A DNA stretch of 34,307 nt from Acidimicrobiaceae bacterium (GTDB lineage: Bacteria > Actinomycetota > Acidimicrobiia > Acidimicrobiales > RAAP-2): assembly GCA_003164275.1 (NCBI GenBank), contig PLSY01000069.1:1-34307 (forward strand), in the 5' to 3' direction. The first letter of the stretch is position 1, and every line of letters begins with the position of its first letter. Below are positions 15,846-25,515 of the stretch, in pieces. A program made the translations under genes and the position numbers. The notes below the pieces were generated by a model, which had not been told where the DNA came from, did no database searches, and worked only from the letters and a program-made list of their open reading frames with translations.

Positions 15846-17744
15846 ATGACCACCGAGGCACCCCTCGTGCTCGGGGGAGAGTTCCCGGCCCCCACCCGTG
15901 ACCAGTGGATGAGCGGCGTCGACCGCGTCCTGGCCAAGGGGGCAAAGGACCTCACCAGAGAGGAACTGGCCAAGCGGTTCGACCGCTCGCTTGTCACCGC
16001 CCTCTACGACGACATCTCGATCCAGCCGCTCTACACGGCAGAGGACGTTCCCGACGCCGGGGCCGAGGGCGTGCCGGGGATCGCCCCGTTCACCCGGGGC
16101 AGCACGCTGCTGGTCAGTTCTCAGGACGGCTGGGACGTGCGCCAGGCCGTCGACGTCTCACTCGACGACCCTCAGACGACGAGCCGCAAGGTCCTCTCGC
16201 AGCTGGGCAGCGGGTCGGACTCGATCCTCCTGCGCAGCACTGGGGGCGCCACGGGAATCGATGCTGACCGCTTGGCGGCGATGCTCGACGGCGTCTACCT
16301 CGACCTGATCACCGTCTCGCTCGACGCCTCGCTCGGGGCCGAGGCCCCAGCGGCGCTGCTCGATCTCTGGGACCGCGGTGGGCTGGGAGACGAAGCGGCC
16401 GGCGCACTCGGCATCGACCCGATCGGGGAGCGGGCCTCGGCCGGTGACTCGGACGTCGTCGCCGGACTTGCCGTCATGGTGGCCATGGGTCGCCGATGCG
16501 TCGCCGACTACCCGAACGCCCGGGCCGTGGTCGTGGACGTGACCCGCTACCACGAGGCCGGCTGCTCCGACACCGAGGAGCTCGGTTGCGCCATGGCCAC
16601 AGGTGTGGCCTATCTGCGGGAGCTCACCGATGCCGGGCTGTCGATTGACGAGGCCCTGGGACAGATCGAGTTCCGCTTCGCCGCCACCTCCGACCAGTTC
16701 CTCACCATCGCCAAGCTGCGGGCGGCCCGCCGACTCTGGTCACGGGTGGCCGAGGCGTGCGGCTCGACTGCCGCCCCTCCCCAACGTCAACACGTGCTCA
16801 CCTCTCGGGCCATGCTCAGCCGCTACGACCCGTGGGTCAACCTGCTGCGGGGGACGATCGCCTGCTTCGCCGCCGGGGTCGGGGGGGCCGATGCCGTGAC
16901 CGTCGAGCCCTATGACCTGGTGGTCGAGCCGGGGACGGTCAGCGAGCTGGGCCTGCGGATGGCCCGCAACACCCAGGTCATCCTCATCGAGGAGTCCCAC
17001 TCCGCCCGGGTCATCGACCCGGCCGGGGGCTCGTGGTACGTCGAGTCCCTGACCCAGTCGGTGGCCGAACGGAGCTGGACCCTCCTCCAGGAGATCGAGG
17101 CCGCCGGGGGCATGCTGGCGGCCCTGGAGGACGGCCTGATCGAACGGACCATCGAACGGACCTGGCAGCGTCGCCTGGCCAATCTCAGCCGCCGCAAAGA
17201 TACCGTCACCGGGGTCAGCGACTTCCCAAATGCCGCCGAGACGATCCCCGCCCCGAGTGGCACCCGCCCGGCCCCCTCAGGGCTGCCTCGGCGGCGCTAC
17301 GCCGCCCCATTCGAGGAGCTGAGGGAGCGGGTCGATGCCTTTGAGCGCAAGATCGGCACCCGCCCGACGGTGCTCCTTGTCAACCTCGGCACTCCGTCTG
17401 ACTACACGGCGCGGTCAACCTACGCCAAGAGCTTCTTCGAGACGGCCGGACTGAGTACGGACAGCCTGGAGGGGAGCGGTGACTTGGAGGCCGCCCTCGC
17501 CACCAAGGTCGCTGCCGGCGTGCGGGTGGCCTGCCTGTGCTCGTCGGACGGCCGCTACGTGGAGGTGGGTGAGGCCGTGGCCCGCCAGCTGGCGACTTCG
17601 GGCCTCGATCGGGTCTTCGTCGCCGGACGCCAGAGCGCCGAGTTGGCTCCGTTGGGCGAAGCCGGCGTCGACGAGTTCATCGGGGTGGGCAGCGATGTGC
17701 TCGCCTCCCTCCAGGGCGTGCTCGACACGCTCGGAGTCGAGTGA
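15846..17744 (+). CDS. mutA: Methylmalonyl-CoA mutase small subunit
   Basis: 632 residues from ATG 15846; the frame is open to 15678 but the extension is basic and unlike the family. Small (beta) subunits pair with the large subunit to form the heterodimer that interconverts succinyl-CoA and (R)-methylmalonyl-CoA. It has the barrel half ([48 protein letters not shown]) followed by a B12-binding-like domain. In the latter the cobalamin-ligating DxHxxG is replaced by GTPSDYTAR, so it cannot bind B12, as is normal for this subunit. Its stop overlaps the start of mutB. The subunit is structural and needed for stability. Confidence 0.95.
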   Translation: MTTEAPLVLGGEFPAPTRDQWMSGVDRVLAKGAKDLTREELAKRFDRSLVTALYDDISIQPLYTAEDVPDAGAEGVPGIAPFTRGSTLLVSSQDGWDVRQAVDVSLDDPQTTSRKVLSQLGSGSDSILLRSTGGATGIDADRLAAMLDGVYLDLITVSLDASLGAEAPAALLDLWDRGGLGDEAAGALGIDPIGERASAGDSDVVAGLAVMVAMGRRCVADYPNARAVVVDVTRYHEAGCSDTEELGCAMATGVAYLRELTDAGLSIDEALGQIEFRFAATSDQFLTIAKLRAARRLWSRVAEACGSTAAPPQRQHVLTSRAMLSRYDPWVNLLRGTIACFAAGVGGADAVTVEPYDLVVEPGTVSELGLRMARNTQVILIEESHSARVIDPAGGSWYVESLTQSVAERSWTLLQEIEAAGGMLAALEDGLIERTIERTWQRRLANLSRRKDTVTGVSDFPNAAETIPAPSGTRPAPSGLPRRRYAAPFEELRERVDAFERKIGTRPTVLLVNLGTPSDYTARSTYAKSFFETAGLSTDSLEGSGDLEAALATKVAAGVRVACLCSSDGRYVEVGEAVARQLATSGLDRVFVAGRQSAELAPLGEAGVDEFIGVGSDVLASLQGVLDTLGVE

Positions 17745-19969
17745 TGGCTGACTCGCCCGTCCCGAGCTTCGCCGAGCTCCCCCTTTCCGACGCTCCCCGC
17801 CCGGCGGCCACCGGAGGCGACTGGCGCCACGCCGTCGAGAAGTCCACCGGCGAGACAACGGCCGATCTCGACTGGGAGACCCCAGAGGGAATCACCCTCC
17901 CGCCCCTCCTGACGAGCGGGGACCTCTCCGGCCTCGACTTCCTCGACGGGTACCCGGGCGTCGTCCCGTTCCTGCGGGGGCCTTATCCGACCATGTACGT
18001 CAACCAGCCCTGGACCATCCGCCAGTACGCCGGGTTCTCGACGGCCAGCGAGTCAAACGCCTTCTACCGCCGCAACCTGGCAAGTGGCCAAAAGGGTCTG
18101 TCGGTGGCCTTCGACCTCGCCACCCATCGCGGCTACGACAGCGACCATCCCCGGGTGGCCGGCGACGTCGGGATGGCCGGTGTGGCCATCGACTCCATCT
18201 TGGACATGCGCCAGCTCTTCGACGGCATCCCCCTCGACCAGATGTCGGTGTCGATGACCATGAACGGCGCCGTGCTCCCGGTCCTCGCCCTCTACATCCT
18301 GGCGGCCGAAGAGCAGGGGGTGACGCCCGACAAGCTGGCCGGCACCATCCAAAACGATGTGCTCAAAGAGTTCATGGTCCGCAACACCTACATCTACCCG
18401 CCGAAGCCCTCCATGCGGATCATCTCGGACATCTTCGCCTTCACGTCGACCGAGATGCCGAAGTTCAACTCCATCTCGATCTCCGGCTACCACATGCAAG
18501 AGGCGGGGGCTTCGGCCGACCTCGAGCTCGGCTACACCCTGGCTGACGGCGTCGAGTACATCAGGGCGGGCTTGGACGCGGGCCTCGCCATCGACGCCTT
18601 CGCCCCCCGCCTGTCGTTCTTCTGGGCCATCGGCATGAACTTCTTCACCGAGGTGGCGAAGATGCGTGCCGCCCGACTGCTCTGGGCCAAGCTGGTCAGA
18701 CAGTTCTCCCCGGCTAACGACAAGTCGCTGTCACTGCGCACCCACTGCCAGACCTCGGGCTGGTCGCTCACCGCCCAGGATGCCTTCAACAACGTGATGC
18801 GGACCTGCGTGGAGGCCATGGCGGCAACTCAGGGCCACACCCAGTCCCTCCACACCAATGCCCTGGACGAGGCCCTCGGGCTCCCGACCGACTTCAGTGC
18901 CCGCATCGCCCGCAACACCCAGCTGTTCCTCCAGTACGAGTCCGGCACGTGTCGGACCATCGACCCCTGGGGCGGGAGCTACTACGTCGAGCGGCTCACC
19001 TACGAGCTCGCCCGCAAGGCATGGGCCCACATCGAAGAGGTGGAGGCGGCCGGAGGCATGACCTCGGCTATCGAGGCCGGGATCCCGAAGCTACGCATCG
19101 AAGAGGTGGCGGCGAGGACCCAGGCCCGCATCGACTCGGGTCGCCAGGCCGTCGTCGGGGTGAACAAGTTCCGCCTTGCCGCCGACGACAAGATCGACGT
19201 GTTGAAGATCGACAACTCGAGCGTGCGGGCCCAGCAGATCGCAAAGCTCCGACAACTTCGGGCCGAGCGGGACGATCGGGCCTGTCGAGAGGCGCTCGGT
19301 CGGCTGACGGCCGCCGCCCGGGCCGCCGACGAGGGCACCCGGGGCTCGGGACTCGGGGACAACCTGTTGAAGCTGGCGGTGGACGCAGCCCGGGCCCAAG
19401 CGACGGTGGGCGAGATCAGCGACGCCCTCGAGGCCGTCTACGGCCGCCACACCGCTTCGATCCGTACTATCTCAGGTGTGTACCGATCAGAGGTGGGTGA
19501 GTCACCGGCTGCCGCCGAGGCCCGTCGGGTGGCCGACCGGTTCGCCGACCGCCACGGCCGTCGGCCCCGGATGCTGGTTGCCAAGATGGGACAGGACGGC
19601 CACGACCGGGGCCAGAAGGTGATCGCCACCGCCTTTGCCGACCTGGGCTTCGACGTCGACGTCGGCCCGCTCTTCCAGACCCCGGAAGAGGTGGCCCGCC
19701 AGGCCGTCGAGGCGGACGTGCACGTGGTCGGCGTGTCCTCCCTCGCCGCCGGGCACCTGACCTTGGTGCCCGAGCTGCGAAACGAGCTCGCCGCGCTCCA
19801 CCGGGACGACATCATGATCGTGGTGGGAGGGGTGATCCCCCCACAGGACTTCGACGAGCTCCTCGCCGCCGGGGCGACGGCCATCTTCCCGCCCGGGACG
19901 GTCATCGCCGACGCTGCCGTCGACCTCCTGGCCAAGCTCGACGCGCAGCTGTCTGAAGACGATCGTTGA
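17744..19969 (+). CDS. mutB: Methylmalonyl-CoA mutase large (catalytic, B12-binding) subunit
   Basis: 741 residues from ATG 17744, whose first base is the last base of the mutA stop; GTG 17741 is an alternative one codon earlier. The adenosylcobalamin enzyme links propionyl-CoA metabolism to the citric-acid cycle. Visible: the active-site Tyr in [20 protein letters not shown] (Y85), [22 protein letters not shown], the catalytic-site His in [11 protein letters not shown] (H250), and the C-terminal cobalamin domain with [12 protein letters not shown], where H620 of DGHDRG is the lower axial ligand to cobalt. The following SSLAAGH and [11 protein letters not shown] segments are also typical. Length and motifs match the family completely. 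Cytoplasmic. Its stop overlaps the meaB start. Confidence 0.97.
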   Translation: MADSPVPSFAELPLSDAPRPAATGGDWRHAVEKSTGETTADLDWETPEGITLPPLLTSGDLSGLDFLDGYPGVVPFLRGPYPTMYVNQPWTIRQYAGFSTASESNAFYRRNLASGQKGLSVAFDLATHRGYDSDHPRVAGDVGMAGVAIDSILDMRQLFDGIPLDQMSVSMTMNGAVLPVLALYILAAEEQGVTPDKLAGTIQNDVLKEFMVRNTYIYPPKPSMRIISDIFAFTSTEMPKFNSISISGYHMQEAGASADLELGYTLADGVEYIRAGLDAGLAIDAFAPRLSFFWAIGMNFFTEVAKMRAARLLWAKLVRQFSPANDKSLSLRTHCQTSGWSLTAQDAFNNVMRTCVEAMAATQGHTQSLHTNALDEALGLPTDFSARIARNTQLFLQYESGTCRTIDPWGGSYYVERLTYELARKAWAHIEEVEAAGGMTSAIEAGIPKLRIEEVAARTQARIDSGRQAVVGVNKFRLAADDKIDVLKIDNSSVRAQQIAKLRQLRAERDDRACREALGRLTAAARAADEGTRGSGLGDNLLKLAVDAARAQATVGEISDALEAVYGRHTASIRTISGVYRSEVGESPAAAEARRVADRFADRHGRRPRMLVAKMGQDGHDRGQKVIATAFADLGFDVDVGPLFQTPEEVARQAVEADVHVVGVSSLAAGHLTLVPELRNELAALHRDDIMIVVGGVIPPQDFDELLAAGATAIFPPGTVIADAAVDLLAKLDAQLSEDDR

Positions 19970-20982
19970 CGGCCGTCACCCGCCCACCGATCGAGCTGGA
20001 CGAGTGCGTGGCCGGGGTGCTGGCCGGAGACCGGACCCAACTGGCCAGGGCCATCACGCTCGTCGAATCGACCCGGGCTGACCACGCAGAGCTGGCCCAG
20101 GACCTCTTGGCCCGGCTGCTGCCCCACACCGGGGGATCCCAACGGATCGGCATGACCGGCGTGCCGGGTGCGGGCAAGTCGACACTCATCGACAAGCTGG
20201 GCACCCACCTCACCTCGTCCGGGCACAAGGTGGCCGTCCTCGCCGTCGACCCGTCCTCCACCCGCAGGGGGGGCAGCATCCTGGGCGACAAGACGCGCAT
20301 GCACACGCTGGCCGCCGATCCGGACGCCTTCATCAGGCCCTCCCCCTCGTCAGGCTCGCTCGGCGGGGTCACCCGGTCGACCCGCGAAGCGCTCCTGATC
20401 GTCGAGGCCGCAGGCTTCGACGTGGTCATCGTCGAGACGGTCGGCGTGGGTCAGTCCGAGTCGGCCGTGGCGAGCATGGTCGACTGCTTCGTGATGCTCA
20501 TGGTCCCCGGGACGGGCGACGCCCTCCAGGGCATCAAACGCGGCGTGCTGGAGCTCGCCGAGATCATCATGGTGAACAAGGCCGACGGCGACCGGGCCGT
20601 CGAGGCGGGCAACGTGGCCCGGGAGCTGGCCGACGCCCTCCACATGTTCGGGGCGGCCAGTCCGACATGGGAGCCTCCCGTGCTCACCTGCAGTGCCCTC
20701 GACGGCACCGGGATCGAGCGGCTCTGGGATGAGGTGGTCCGCCATCGCGAGGTCCTCACGGCATCGGGCGAGTTCACAGAGAAGCGCGACAGGCAGATGA
20801 CCGAGTGGATGTGGGCCATGGTCGAGCAACGACTGCTGGCCCGTCTCCGAGACAACCCTGGCGTGCAGGCGCTGGCCCCGACCATCGAGGCCCGGCTCCG
20901 CCAGCGGACGATGACACCGGCCCAGGGCGCGAGCCGGATACTCGAGGAGCTCAACCGGGCAGCCAGCGAAGATGCCGGCTGA
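19966..20982 (+). CDS. meaB: MeaB/ArgK G-protein chaperone of methylmalonyl-CoA mutase
   Basis: 338 residues from TTG 19966, overlapping the mutB stop (TTGA). MeaB is a GTPase that guards the mutase: it gates cofactor loading and ejects damaged cobalamin. Walker A is GVPGAGKST at 65-73; the switch region is [28 protein letters not shown] is the G3/G4-linked segment; VNKADGD is the base-specificity motif. The C-terminal helix includes [21 protein letters not shown], the dimerisation arm. The order mutA-mutB-meaB is the standard operon order in actinobacteria. The TTG start is weak but no better start fits the overlap. Confidence 0.93.
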   Translation: MTAVTRPPIELDECVAGVLAGDRTQLARAITLVESTRADHAELAQDLLARLLPHTGGSQRIGMTGVPGAGKSTLIDKLGTHLTSSGHKVAVLAVDPSSTRRGGSILGDKTRMHTLAADPDAFIRPSPSSGSLGGVTRSTREALLIVEAAGFDVVIVETVGVGQSESAVASMVDCFVMLMVPGTGDALQGIKRGVLELAEIIMVNKADGDRAVEAGNVARELADALHMFGAASPTWEPPVLTCSALDGTGIERLWDEVVRHREVLTASGEFTEKRDRQMTEWMWAMVEQRLLARLRDNPGVQALAPTIEARLRQRTMTPAQGASRILEELNRAASEDAG

Positions 20983-21023
20983 CGCTGCCCGCCGCCGACC
21001 TCTCGGCCGGCTGGTGGTCCCCC

Positions 21024-21419
21024 TCAGCCCGGCGGCGCGAAGAACTCGAGGGCGATGTTGTCGGGGTCTCGAAACGAGAGGCCCGACCCATAGGGGGCGT
21101 CGACGATGCCGCCGTTCGGCACACCGAGCTCACCCAGACGCTCGGCCCAGACCTCCAGCTCGGAACGGCTGGCGCAGGCGAAGGCCAGATGGTCGAGTCC
21201 CGGTCGACGTTCGTCGAATGGGAGGTCATCGACCGGGTCTTTGAACTCGTGGAGGCCGACGAGGGTGTGGCCGCCGATCTGCCAGACCACATGACGGAAC
21301 GGTCCGGTGTCCTCATCGACCACCGGATCGACGCCGAAGAGCCGTCGATACCAGGGCACGCTCCGAGAAAGGTCGCTGACCGTGAGGGCGACGTGGGTGA
21401 TGGTCGGGAACTCAGCCAT
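21024..21419 (-). CDS. VOC (glyoxalase/bleomycin-resistance fold) protein
   Basis: 131 residues, start ATG 21419 with GAGGAGG upstream. One vicinal-oxygen-chelate domain made of two beta-alpha-beta-beta-beta units. Likely metal ligands are the His of ITHVALTVSDL near residue 9, the His of GLDHLAFAC in the second half, and the Glu of IALEFFAPPG. The RDPDNIALEFF end is typical of the glyoxalase/dioxygenase subset and is unlike methylmalonyl-CoA epimerase, which would have fitted the mut operon next door. Convergent with meaB. Function cannot be assigned beyond the fold. Confidence 0.82.
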   Translation of the reverse strand: MAEFPTITHVALTVSDLSRSVPWYRRLFGVDPVVDEDTGPFRHVVWQIGGHTLVGLHEFKDPVDDLPFDERRPGLDHLAFACASRSELEVWAERLGELGVPNGGIVDAPYGSGLSFRDPDNIALEFFAPPG

Positions 21420-21572
21420 GGAGGCCTCCTCTCGGGCTGCACCAGGCTATCGCCCCGCCATGAGGGAGGCACGGAGTCCGTCTGCCCCCGGCGCCGTCCC
21501 ATCCCTGCCTCAGGCCGGGACGCCGACCAGCGATCGGAGTCCGAGCTCGGGCTGTTCCACTCCCGATGGCCC

Positions 21573-21593
21573 CCGACTGACGCCGTCAGTCGG
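21573..21593 (-). terminator. 9-bp hairpin downstream of the 56-residue protein
   Basis: CCGACTGAC at 21573-21581 pairs with GTCAGTCGG at 21585-21593 around a 3-base loop. It begins about 25 bases beyond the stop of the minus-strand gene at 21618. No T-run follows on that strand, so it may be a processing or attenuation hairpin rather than a classic terminator. Confidence 0.4.
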
Positions 21594-21617
21594 AGATGGT
21601 CAGTTGGCGTGTCAGTG

Positions 21618-21788
21618 CTAGCCGGCCTGCTGCCATTTGGCGGCTCGTCGGTCCCACTCCTCGAACAGGGCGGCCATCTCGTCGTGCAGCGAACGTGCTC
21701 CCGTCATCGGAGTCTTGGTGACCTTCGGCACTTCGCCTGAGCTGACGACACGCAGCTCTGGAATCTGCTTCCGCTTGTTCTTTCCCAT
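21618..21788 (-). CDS. 56-residue basic small protein
   Basis: From ATG 21788 to the TAG at 21618-21620. The sequence begins MGKNKRKQIPELRVVSSGEV, has a middle PKVTKTPMTGARS, and ends in an amphipathic helix (LHDEMAALFEEWDRRAAKWQ). It is highly basic at the N-terminus and acidic/aromatic in the helix, as in small nucleic-acid- or protein-binding factors. GGGCGG lies a few bases before the start. No family is recognised and the gene is too short for ordinary ORF calls. The small size and neighbouring hairpin support an independent transcription unit. Confidence 0.55.
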   Translation of the reverse strand: MGKNKRKQIPELRVVSSGEVPKVTKTPMTGARSLHDEMAALFEEWDRRAAKWQQAG

Positions 21789-21905
21789 GTCCGCCCAAGA
21801 TAGTCAGCGAGCGCTCCAATGAGGGTGATCCCCGAGCCTCACAGGCGGTGAAGACCGCTGCCGCCCCACTGTGGGTGGACGACCACTGCGCCGTAGGCTT
21901 CGTCC

Positions 21906-22481
21906 ATGCTCAAGCGCTGGGTCGGTGGTCTCTCTGCCCTGATCGTCCTGGCCGCCATCACCGTCCTCATCGTCCTCGACGTCACCGACCCGAGGTTCCG
22001 GCGCTGGTGGGAGGAGCGAGCGCTCACCACCTCGATGGTCGGCGGGCTCCTCGTGCTGTCGGTCACCATCTTGGTGGTTGATCAGGTAGGAGCTTGAGGC
22101 AGGAGCGAGACCGCTCGAGGGTCACGGGCGCGCAGTCCGCCATCGTGCTGGCCCAGGGGCTCAGGCCGCCGACGCGGTCAGAGCGGTGCTGGGCGGTACA
22201 GGCGACAAGGCGGTACAGGCGACAAGGAGGTGGCGACTGACGAGATGCGCACCTATATGACCTTGGTGCTGGTCGCCGCACCGCTGCTCATCGATGCCAC
22301 GGTTTCGCGTCACTTCCTCGAACAGGCCCAGCACTTGGTGGGAGAGTTGGCCGGTGCCATGGTGATCATGGCCAAGTCACCGACCAGGGCCACCGAGATG
22401 GGAGCCCGGGTAGATGCAGCTGTCACCAGCATGCGGGCCGCAGCTGCTCCGCTCACCCGCACACTGACGCCTGATCAGTAG
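21906..22481 (+). pseudogene. Disrupted two-helix membrane protein gene (three frame changes)
   Basis: ATG 21906 opens a frame with two hydrophobic helices (LSALIVLAAITVLIVL and MVGGLLVLSVTILVVDQV) that stops at about 22097. Matching sequence continues in the second frame (SLRQERDRSRVTGAQSAIV), then the third (AQAADAVRAVLGGTGDK), then in the original phase (EVATDEMRTYMTLVLVAAPL, ending QYxxLTPDQ at 22481). The whole resembles a hypothetical actinobacterial protein with two TM helices, a coiled linker and a C-terminal four-helix-like domain; I know the pattern but not a family name. One of the frame changes is a 17-bp tandem duplication. Two others are single-base changes, one in a G run. Confidence 0.6.
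22192..22225 (+). repeat. 17-bp perfect tandem duplication
   Basis: GGCGGTACAGGCGACAA occurs at 22192-22208 and again at 22209-22225. Seventeen is not a multiple of three, so it shifts the reading frame of the gene that contains it. Removing one copy joins VLGGTGDK to EVATDEMRTYM in one frame, which restores the family reading. It is therefore a recent duplication and not a coding repeat. Confidence 0.85.
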
Positions 22482-22575
22482 CGGGCCGTCAGTGGGTGGA
22501 CTGGCGTGTCGTGGTCCGCTCTGCCGGTCGAGGTGGGCACGTGGCCCGACGCCAACGTCGACAGATCATGGAGGT

Positions 22576-24063
22576 CTAGTTGTGTAGGGCCTTCCACCAC
22601 CACGAGGGCCTGGACAGGGTATGCGTGGTTCGTAAGTCGACGACCTCTCTCTGTGTGCCCAAGGTGAAGTGGGCCGAGCCAACCTGCTTCGACGTCGTGC
22701 CCAGGTCGGGCGCAGGCGTCGTGTAGCTGATCACTCGCTGCCGCGGCACCCCGAGCAGCCATGCCGACCGGGAGGCGACGGCCGGCAAGCTGTGACGGAC
22801 TCCGGCCCAAACAGCGGTGGCCGTGCCAACCGCTTCTCCCGACTTCGCCACGGCAACGGGCACGATCGTCGCCTTGGTGGCGTCGAGTAGGCCCTCGACG
22901 ATGGGCCCGGCATAGCGGAGCGGATACTGCGCCTCCAAGGCACTGTAGGGAGCGGTGCTCGTGGTCGTCGTCGGTGCCGCCCCAGGGGCGGGGGGTGGTG
23001 CGGGGGCCGCCGGGGGTGGCTCGATCTGGCCGAGGACCGAAGCCAGTACCAAAACGGAGCGCCCGCCGATGGTTCGGTAGCCGGCTAACACCATGCAGCC
23101 GCCAGCTTGCGCCGTGTAGCCGGACTTCACGCCGACCACCCCGTCGGTACCCACCTCGGTGACGATGTTCTTCGCCGTGCCGACCAGCGGGAGGCTGACA
23201 GTCGGCATGCCGGCGATATCGGCGAAGGTCGGGATGGACATCCCGGCGGCCGCGATACGGAGCATGTCCGAGGCCGTCGACACCGACTGCGTCTGGAAGC
23301 CACTGGCATCGACGAAGTGCGTGTTGACGGCGCCAAGGGACGCGGCCAGGGAGTTCATCTTCGTGACGAAGGCGGACTCGCTGCCTGCGTCCCACGACGC
23401 CAGGCTGTAGGCCACGTCGTTGGCCGACTGGTTGAGCAGCGCCTCGAGCAACTGCTGCTCGGTGAGGGTCTCGCCGGCCTGAAGGGGGATGTTGGTCTCG
23501 TCGTTCTGCAGGTCGATCCCGAACTGAGCGGCATCGTCGGCCGTGATGGTGATGCTCGGCCCGCTGGTGTCACGGGCCACCGGGTGGTCTCGCAGGATCA
23601 CCACGGCCGTCGCCATCTTGGTCAGTGAGGCGACGGGGACCGGGGTCTCGATCCCCGACTGGCTGCCGTACCCGAGCGTTGGGATTGAGACTGCCGCCTG
23701 GCCGCCGGCGGGCCAAGCCAGTGCGGGTGCCGTTCCTTGCACCACGATCGACGATCGGCTTACGGCGGGCAGCACTGGTTGGGCCAGGGGCCGGTTGACG
23801 CGCCGGGCCACGACGAGGCCGGCGACGGCCACCACCACGACCAACAGGACGATCAGCGACCATTTGATCTGTCGCCGTCTCCTCCTCCTCCTGGCGTGCT
23901 GGGGACGTTCCACGCCGACAGGCGGTGACGCCGGACCGCCCTCGGAACAGGCTACGACGGGCGCGTCGAGCCCGACTGGCGCATCATCGATCGCCGACGT
24001 CAACGGCTCGCTCGACTCCGCCGCTGGATCCGACCGGCTGGGGGCCGCTCTGTCGGTTTCCAC
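22576..24063 (-). CDS. D-alanyl-D-alanine carboxypeptidase (S11 family)
   Basis: 495 residues from GTG 24063 (GGAGAT upstream). It trims or hydrolyses the D-Ala-D-Ala end of peptidoglycan stem peptides outside the membrane. A proline/acidic N-terminus of about 60 residues and a run of arginines precede one transmembrane helix at about 68-87, so the enzyme is anchored. The catalytic motifs are in order: SxxK as ASLTKM (S146, K149), SxN as NQSANDV (S213, N215), and KSG in GVKSGYTA (K313, S314, G315). The last part contains a proline-rich linker (PPAAPAPPPAPGAAPT) and a small C-terminal domain that is less conserved. PBP5-type DD-peptidase is the best call. The gene stands alone on the minus strand. 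Confidence 0.93.
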   Translation of the reverse strand: METDRAAPSRSDPAAESSEPLTSAIDDAPVGLDAPVVACSEGGPASPPVGVERPQHARRRRRRRQIKWSLIVLLVVVVAVAGLVVARRVNRPLAQPVLPAVSRSSIVVQGTAPALAWPAGGQAAVSIPTLGYGSQSGIETPVPVASLTKMATAVVILRDHPVARDTSGPSITITADDAAQFGIDLQNDETNIPLQAGETLTEQQLLEALLNQSANDVAYSLASWDAGSESAFVTKMNSLAASLGAVNTHFVDASGFQTQSVSTASDMLRIAAAGMSIPTFADIAGMPTVSLPLVGTAKNIVTEVGTDGVVGVKSGYTAQAGGCMVLAGYRTIGGRSVLVLASVLGQIEPPPAAPAPPPAPGAAPTTTTSTAPYSALEAQYPLRYAGPIVEGLLDATKATIVPVAVAKSGEAVGTATAVWAGVRHSLPAVASRSAWLLGVPRQRVISYTTPAPDLGTTSKQVGSAHFTLGTQREVVDLRTTHTLSRPSWWWKALHN

Positions 24064-24179
24064 ATCCTTGAGATCTCCATTGTGCGGGGTGCCTCCAGAC
24101 CACGAGTGAGCGCTCGGCCTCCGTTGCCACTCTTACCACCATCGAGGCTCTCGCCCGCCCGTTGTGAGCCGGGCAAAGC

Positions 24180-24953
24180 TTAAGCGGGTCGGCCAGCAAA
24201 CTCCGGTATCCCGTCATCCCACTTCTCCGTCGACCGGGTCGGGACGGCCGTCCGTCGCGCCCGCACGATCCTGACAAGCCAGGCGTCCCTGACAAGCCAG
24301 GCGTCCGGCGCGACCGCGGGCCGGGGCCCGTGCCCATGGGGCCGGCGTTGGCGTTGGCTGCCAGGACTAGAGGGCCTCGTCGTCCTGATCGTGGCCGGAT
24401 CCTTGGCCGTCGGTCGGTGCGTCCCGGTGCCGAGGAGAAGGCCGATCGATGCCACGATGCCCGTGTCCCAGTTGCCCACCAATTCCCACGCCCGGCCGAT
24501 CCCGAGCAGCAGGGAGGCAATGAGGACATCCCCCAAGACGGCGAGGGCACCAGGACGGCTCGGGTTGCTTATCAGCCTGAACCCGAAGATGGACTGGAAC
24601 ACAAAGACGCCCAGGAGCCCCACGATGAGGAAGAACTGCGCTCTTCGCCGCTGTTCGGCGACCGGCAGGGCGATAGTGGTGCGCACGCCGGCGGCGGTGA
24701 AGAAGATCCCGATCAGGCCGATGATGAGCGCCGGATAACCGATGTTGTTGCCCGGGACCAGACCGAACAGGGAGACGGAAAAGGAGTTGCTGAAGGCCAG
24801 GAGTGATGCCGCGGCCCTGAACTCACGGATGACCGGCGAATGCTGCTCGGACCGACCCTTCGCCACCGACATGGCCACGAACAGCAGGCCCATCAGGGTG
24901 GCGGCTGCGGTGGCGATGACGACGAAAAGGTCGCTGTAGCTCGAGTGCACCAC
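24180..24953 (-). CDS. Multi-helix membrane protein with low-complexity tail
   Basis: Up to 257 residues from GTG 24953 or 24950. Residues 1-175 form five or six helices: FVVIATAAATLMGLLFVAMSV, a SLLAFSNSFSVSLFGLVPG region, YPALIIGLIGIFFTAAGV, FFLIVGLLGVFVFQSIFGF and VLGDVLIASLLLGIGRAWEL. The chain then changes to arginine/proline/threonine-rich sequence containing two copies of DAWLVR from an 18-bp repeat. This tail may be an acquired low-complexity extension or the result of an upstream frameshift beyond the last conserved helix. The membrane part resembles uncharacterised four-to-six-helix proteins of actinobacteria; no function is known. Divergent from the GNAT remnant. Confidence 0.7.
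   Translation of the reverse strand: MVHSSYSDLFVVIATAAATLMGLLFVAMSVAKGRSEQHSPVIREFRAAASLLAFSNSFSVSLFGLVPGNNIGYPALIIGLIGIFFTAAGVRTTIALPVAEQRRRAQFFLIVGLLGVFVFQSIFGFRLISNPSRPGALAVLGDVLIASLLLGIGRAWELVGNWDTGIVASIGLLLGTGTHRPTAKDPATIRTTRPSSPGSQRQRRPHGHGPRPAVAPDAWLVRDAWLVRIVRARRTAVPTRSTEKWDDGIPEFAGRPA
24271..24306 (-). repeat. 18-bp perfect tandem repeat (DAWLVR x2)
   Basis: CTGACAAGCCAGGCGTCC occurs at 24271-24288 and 24289-24306. It is in frame with the membrane protein on the minus strand and encodes the six residues DAWLVR twice near its C-terminus. Eighteen bases keep the frame, unlike the 17-bp duplication at 22192. Confidence 0.85.
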
Positions 24954-25081
24954 GCCGCAACCCTATCGATGCCCATCGAAACCTCCGACTCGACGGCTCT
25001 GCAGCTTCTCGTCAGGTGGCCAAGAAGTCGACCACCGTGGCATTCCATTCCTACTCGTGGCTCACGTTGCAGTCGTGAGGG

Positions 25082-25412
25082 GTGCCACTCCCCTCCACAC
25101 TGCTGCCCGCCGACGTGGTCGGGAAGCTGGTGGGCCGTTGTTCCATCCGTCACGAGCTCAACACCTTCCTGCCACGAGGGAGGGCATGGGCTACGCCGTA
25201 GTCCCTTGGCGAGCGCCGGAAGGACTATGCCACCGCCATACTGCGGGACAGTTTGGAGCTGGCACGGGCGTTCGGTATCGGCGAGGTCCTCGTCACCTGT
25301 GACGACGACAACGTGGTCTTATCGACGGTCACCGAGCGGTGCGGTGGAGTCCCTTGACTCTGTGGTTCGCTCGTCGAGCACCAGGTCCATGAGGCGTCAC
25401 TGGTTCCGCTGA
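25082..25412 (+). pseudogene. GNAT-type acetyltransferase remnant
   Basis: The family sequence is spread over at least four frame segments: GTG 25082 (PLPSTLLPADVVGKLVGRCSIRHELNTFL), about 25183 (GMGYAVVPW), GAG 25211 onward (ERRKDYATAILRDSLELARAFGIGEVLVTCDDDNVV) to TGA 25357, and a last piece (LDSVVRSSSTRSMRRHW) to TGA 25412. Read together it follows the GNAT plan: the SIRHxLNxFL strand, the GYxVxPxxRxKGYATAxL acetyl-CoA-binding motif and the ALGIxxxLVTCDxDNxxS region. Each break needs an indel, so it cannot give a product as sequenced. The motif quotes are partial. Confidence 0.65.
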
Positions 25413-25515
25413 GCCGGGAATGGGCGGACCCTGACCGCAGGAAATGGCGGGTCTGACCTGACGGGGTCTCGGGATACCGCCAGAGGTGCCAAGTGGCCTG
25501 GCTCCGGAAAAGATA

